From positions 1 to 6,294 of the forward strand of contig JAAZMK010000070.1 in NCBI GenBank assembly GCA_012798865.1: a DNA stretch of 6,294 nucleotides. Reading direction: 5' to 3'. Of this stretch, positions 5,829 to 6,294 are shown piece by piece. The first letter of the stretch is position 1. Every line of letters begins with the position of its first letter. This stretch comes from Clostridiaceae bacterium (GTDB taxonomy: Bacteria; Bacillota; Clostridia; Saccharofermentanales; DTU023). The notes beneath the pieces are model-generated. The model did not search any database. It saw only the letters and a list, made by a program, of their open reading frames with translations, and was not told where the DNA came from. The translations under genes were made by a program, and so were the position numbers.

Positions 5829-6294
5829 ATAACCCCGGACGCGTCAATCGATCATCGTATCGTGCCTTGAACTCATTGAGAATCAAACGGTTCTCCAGAT
5901 TTGTCAGATGAGGATCATCTCGAAAAAGTTGATCAACAGCTCTTGAAGCTTCCTTCAACAGCTCACTGTCCTCGTAAAGATTCGCGACGCGAAAGTCGGG
6001 AATGCCGTGTTGGTGAACACCGAAAACATCACCTGGACCGCGAAGCAATAAATCCTCTTCTGCGATTGCAAAACCGCTGCTGTTCTTACACAAAGCCGTC
6101 AAACGACGGCGTACAAGCGGATCGTCGCTGTCACTTACCAAAACGCAATAAGACTGAATCTGCGACCGCCCCACGCGACCGCGCAACTGGTGCAGCTGCG
6201 ACAAGCCAAATCGCTCGGCATTCTCGACAATGAGAAGCGTGGCATTCGGCTGATCAATGCCTACTTCAATCACAGTCGTCGACACGAGGATATC
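5827..6294 (-). CDS. recG: ATP-dependent DNA helicase RecG, C-terminal part (cut by window edge)
   Basis: RecG is a superfamily 2 helicase that remodels stalled replication forks and Holliday junctions. Only the last 155 residues are present, and the frame is open through the window end at 6294. What remains is the end of the second helicase domain and the C-terminal region. STTVIEVGID (5-14) is motif V, ERFGLSQLHQLRGRVGR (27-43) contains motif VI with its arginine finger, and QSYCVL (47-52) follows. GFAIAEEDLLLRGPGD (74-89), FGVHQHG (91-97) and FRVANL (101-106) are typical RecG C-terminal signatures. A GTG at 6285 is an internal valine codon (VSTTVIEV), not a start. The gene reads into rsmD with a 12-base gap, the usual Bacillota arrangement. 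The remaining fragment shows no break. Confidence 0.97.
   Translation of the reverse strand, partial: DILVSTTVIEVGIDQPNATLLIVENAERFGLSQLHQLRGRVGRSQIQSYCVLVSDSDDPLVRRRLTALCKNSSGFAIAEEDLLLRGPGDVFGVHQHGIPDFRVANLYEDSELLKEASRAVDQLFRDDPHLTNLENRLILNEFKARYDDRLTRPGL

Noticed and set aside
1..6294. CRISPR array, insertion sequence or transposase
   Set aside because: I saw no regularly spaced repeats, no terminal inverted repeats around a gene and no transposase motif.

Overview
The window is a stretch of bacterial chromosome in which every supportable gene lies on the minus strand, so transcription runs from the high-numbered end towards position 1. The order recG-rsmD-coaD, followed by a small coiled-coil protein of the type found beside coaD in Clostridia, then ddl, points to Bacillota, most likely class Clostridia. 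This rests on gene order and on how the proteins read. Base composition looks close to half G+C by eye, no stretch stands out as foreign, and I cannot name a genus. Shine-Dalgarno sites are strong (GGGAGGT, AAGGGGGT, GAGGTG), as expected for that group.

Region by region, in transcription order: (1) 6294-5827, the C-terminal part of RecG, a branched-DNA helicase, cut by the window edge. (2) 5814-5239, RsmD, which methylates 16S rRNA. (3) 5227-4721, CoaD, the fourth step of coenzyme A synthesis. (4) 4628-4107, a soluble coiled-coil protein of unknown function. (5) 4102-3020, D-alanine--D-alanine ligase for peptidoglycan. (6) 2977-1379, a 532-residue protein with three membrane segments and a very long cytoplasmic coiled-coil tail. 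It resembles the MotA/TolQ/ExbB-like channel subunits, especially ZorA of Zorya anti-phage systems. (7) 1365-208, a 385-residue protein with a long disordered N-terminus and a folded C-terminal half that I do not recognise with confidence. (8) 121-31, tRNA-Ser(CGA). Gaps between the protein genes are 12, 11, 92, 4, 42 and 13 bases, with no convincing intrinsic terminator, so genes 1-7 could be one transcript. Every stretch longer than 100 bases is covered by a gene.

Genes 1-5 are core functions in a familiar order. Genes 6 and 7 are the part worth attention. They form a close pair, a membrane protein shaped like ZorA and a soluble partner, inside a housekeeping gene row, with no ZorB-like (OmpA/MotB) peptidoglycan-binding subunit in view. 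They could be a divergent Zorya-like module, or a resident envelope system that borrowed the same architecture. The sequence alone cannot decide between these.
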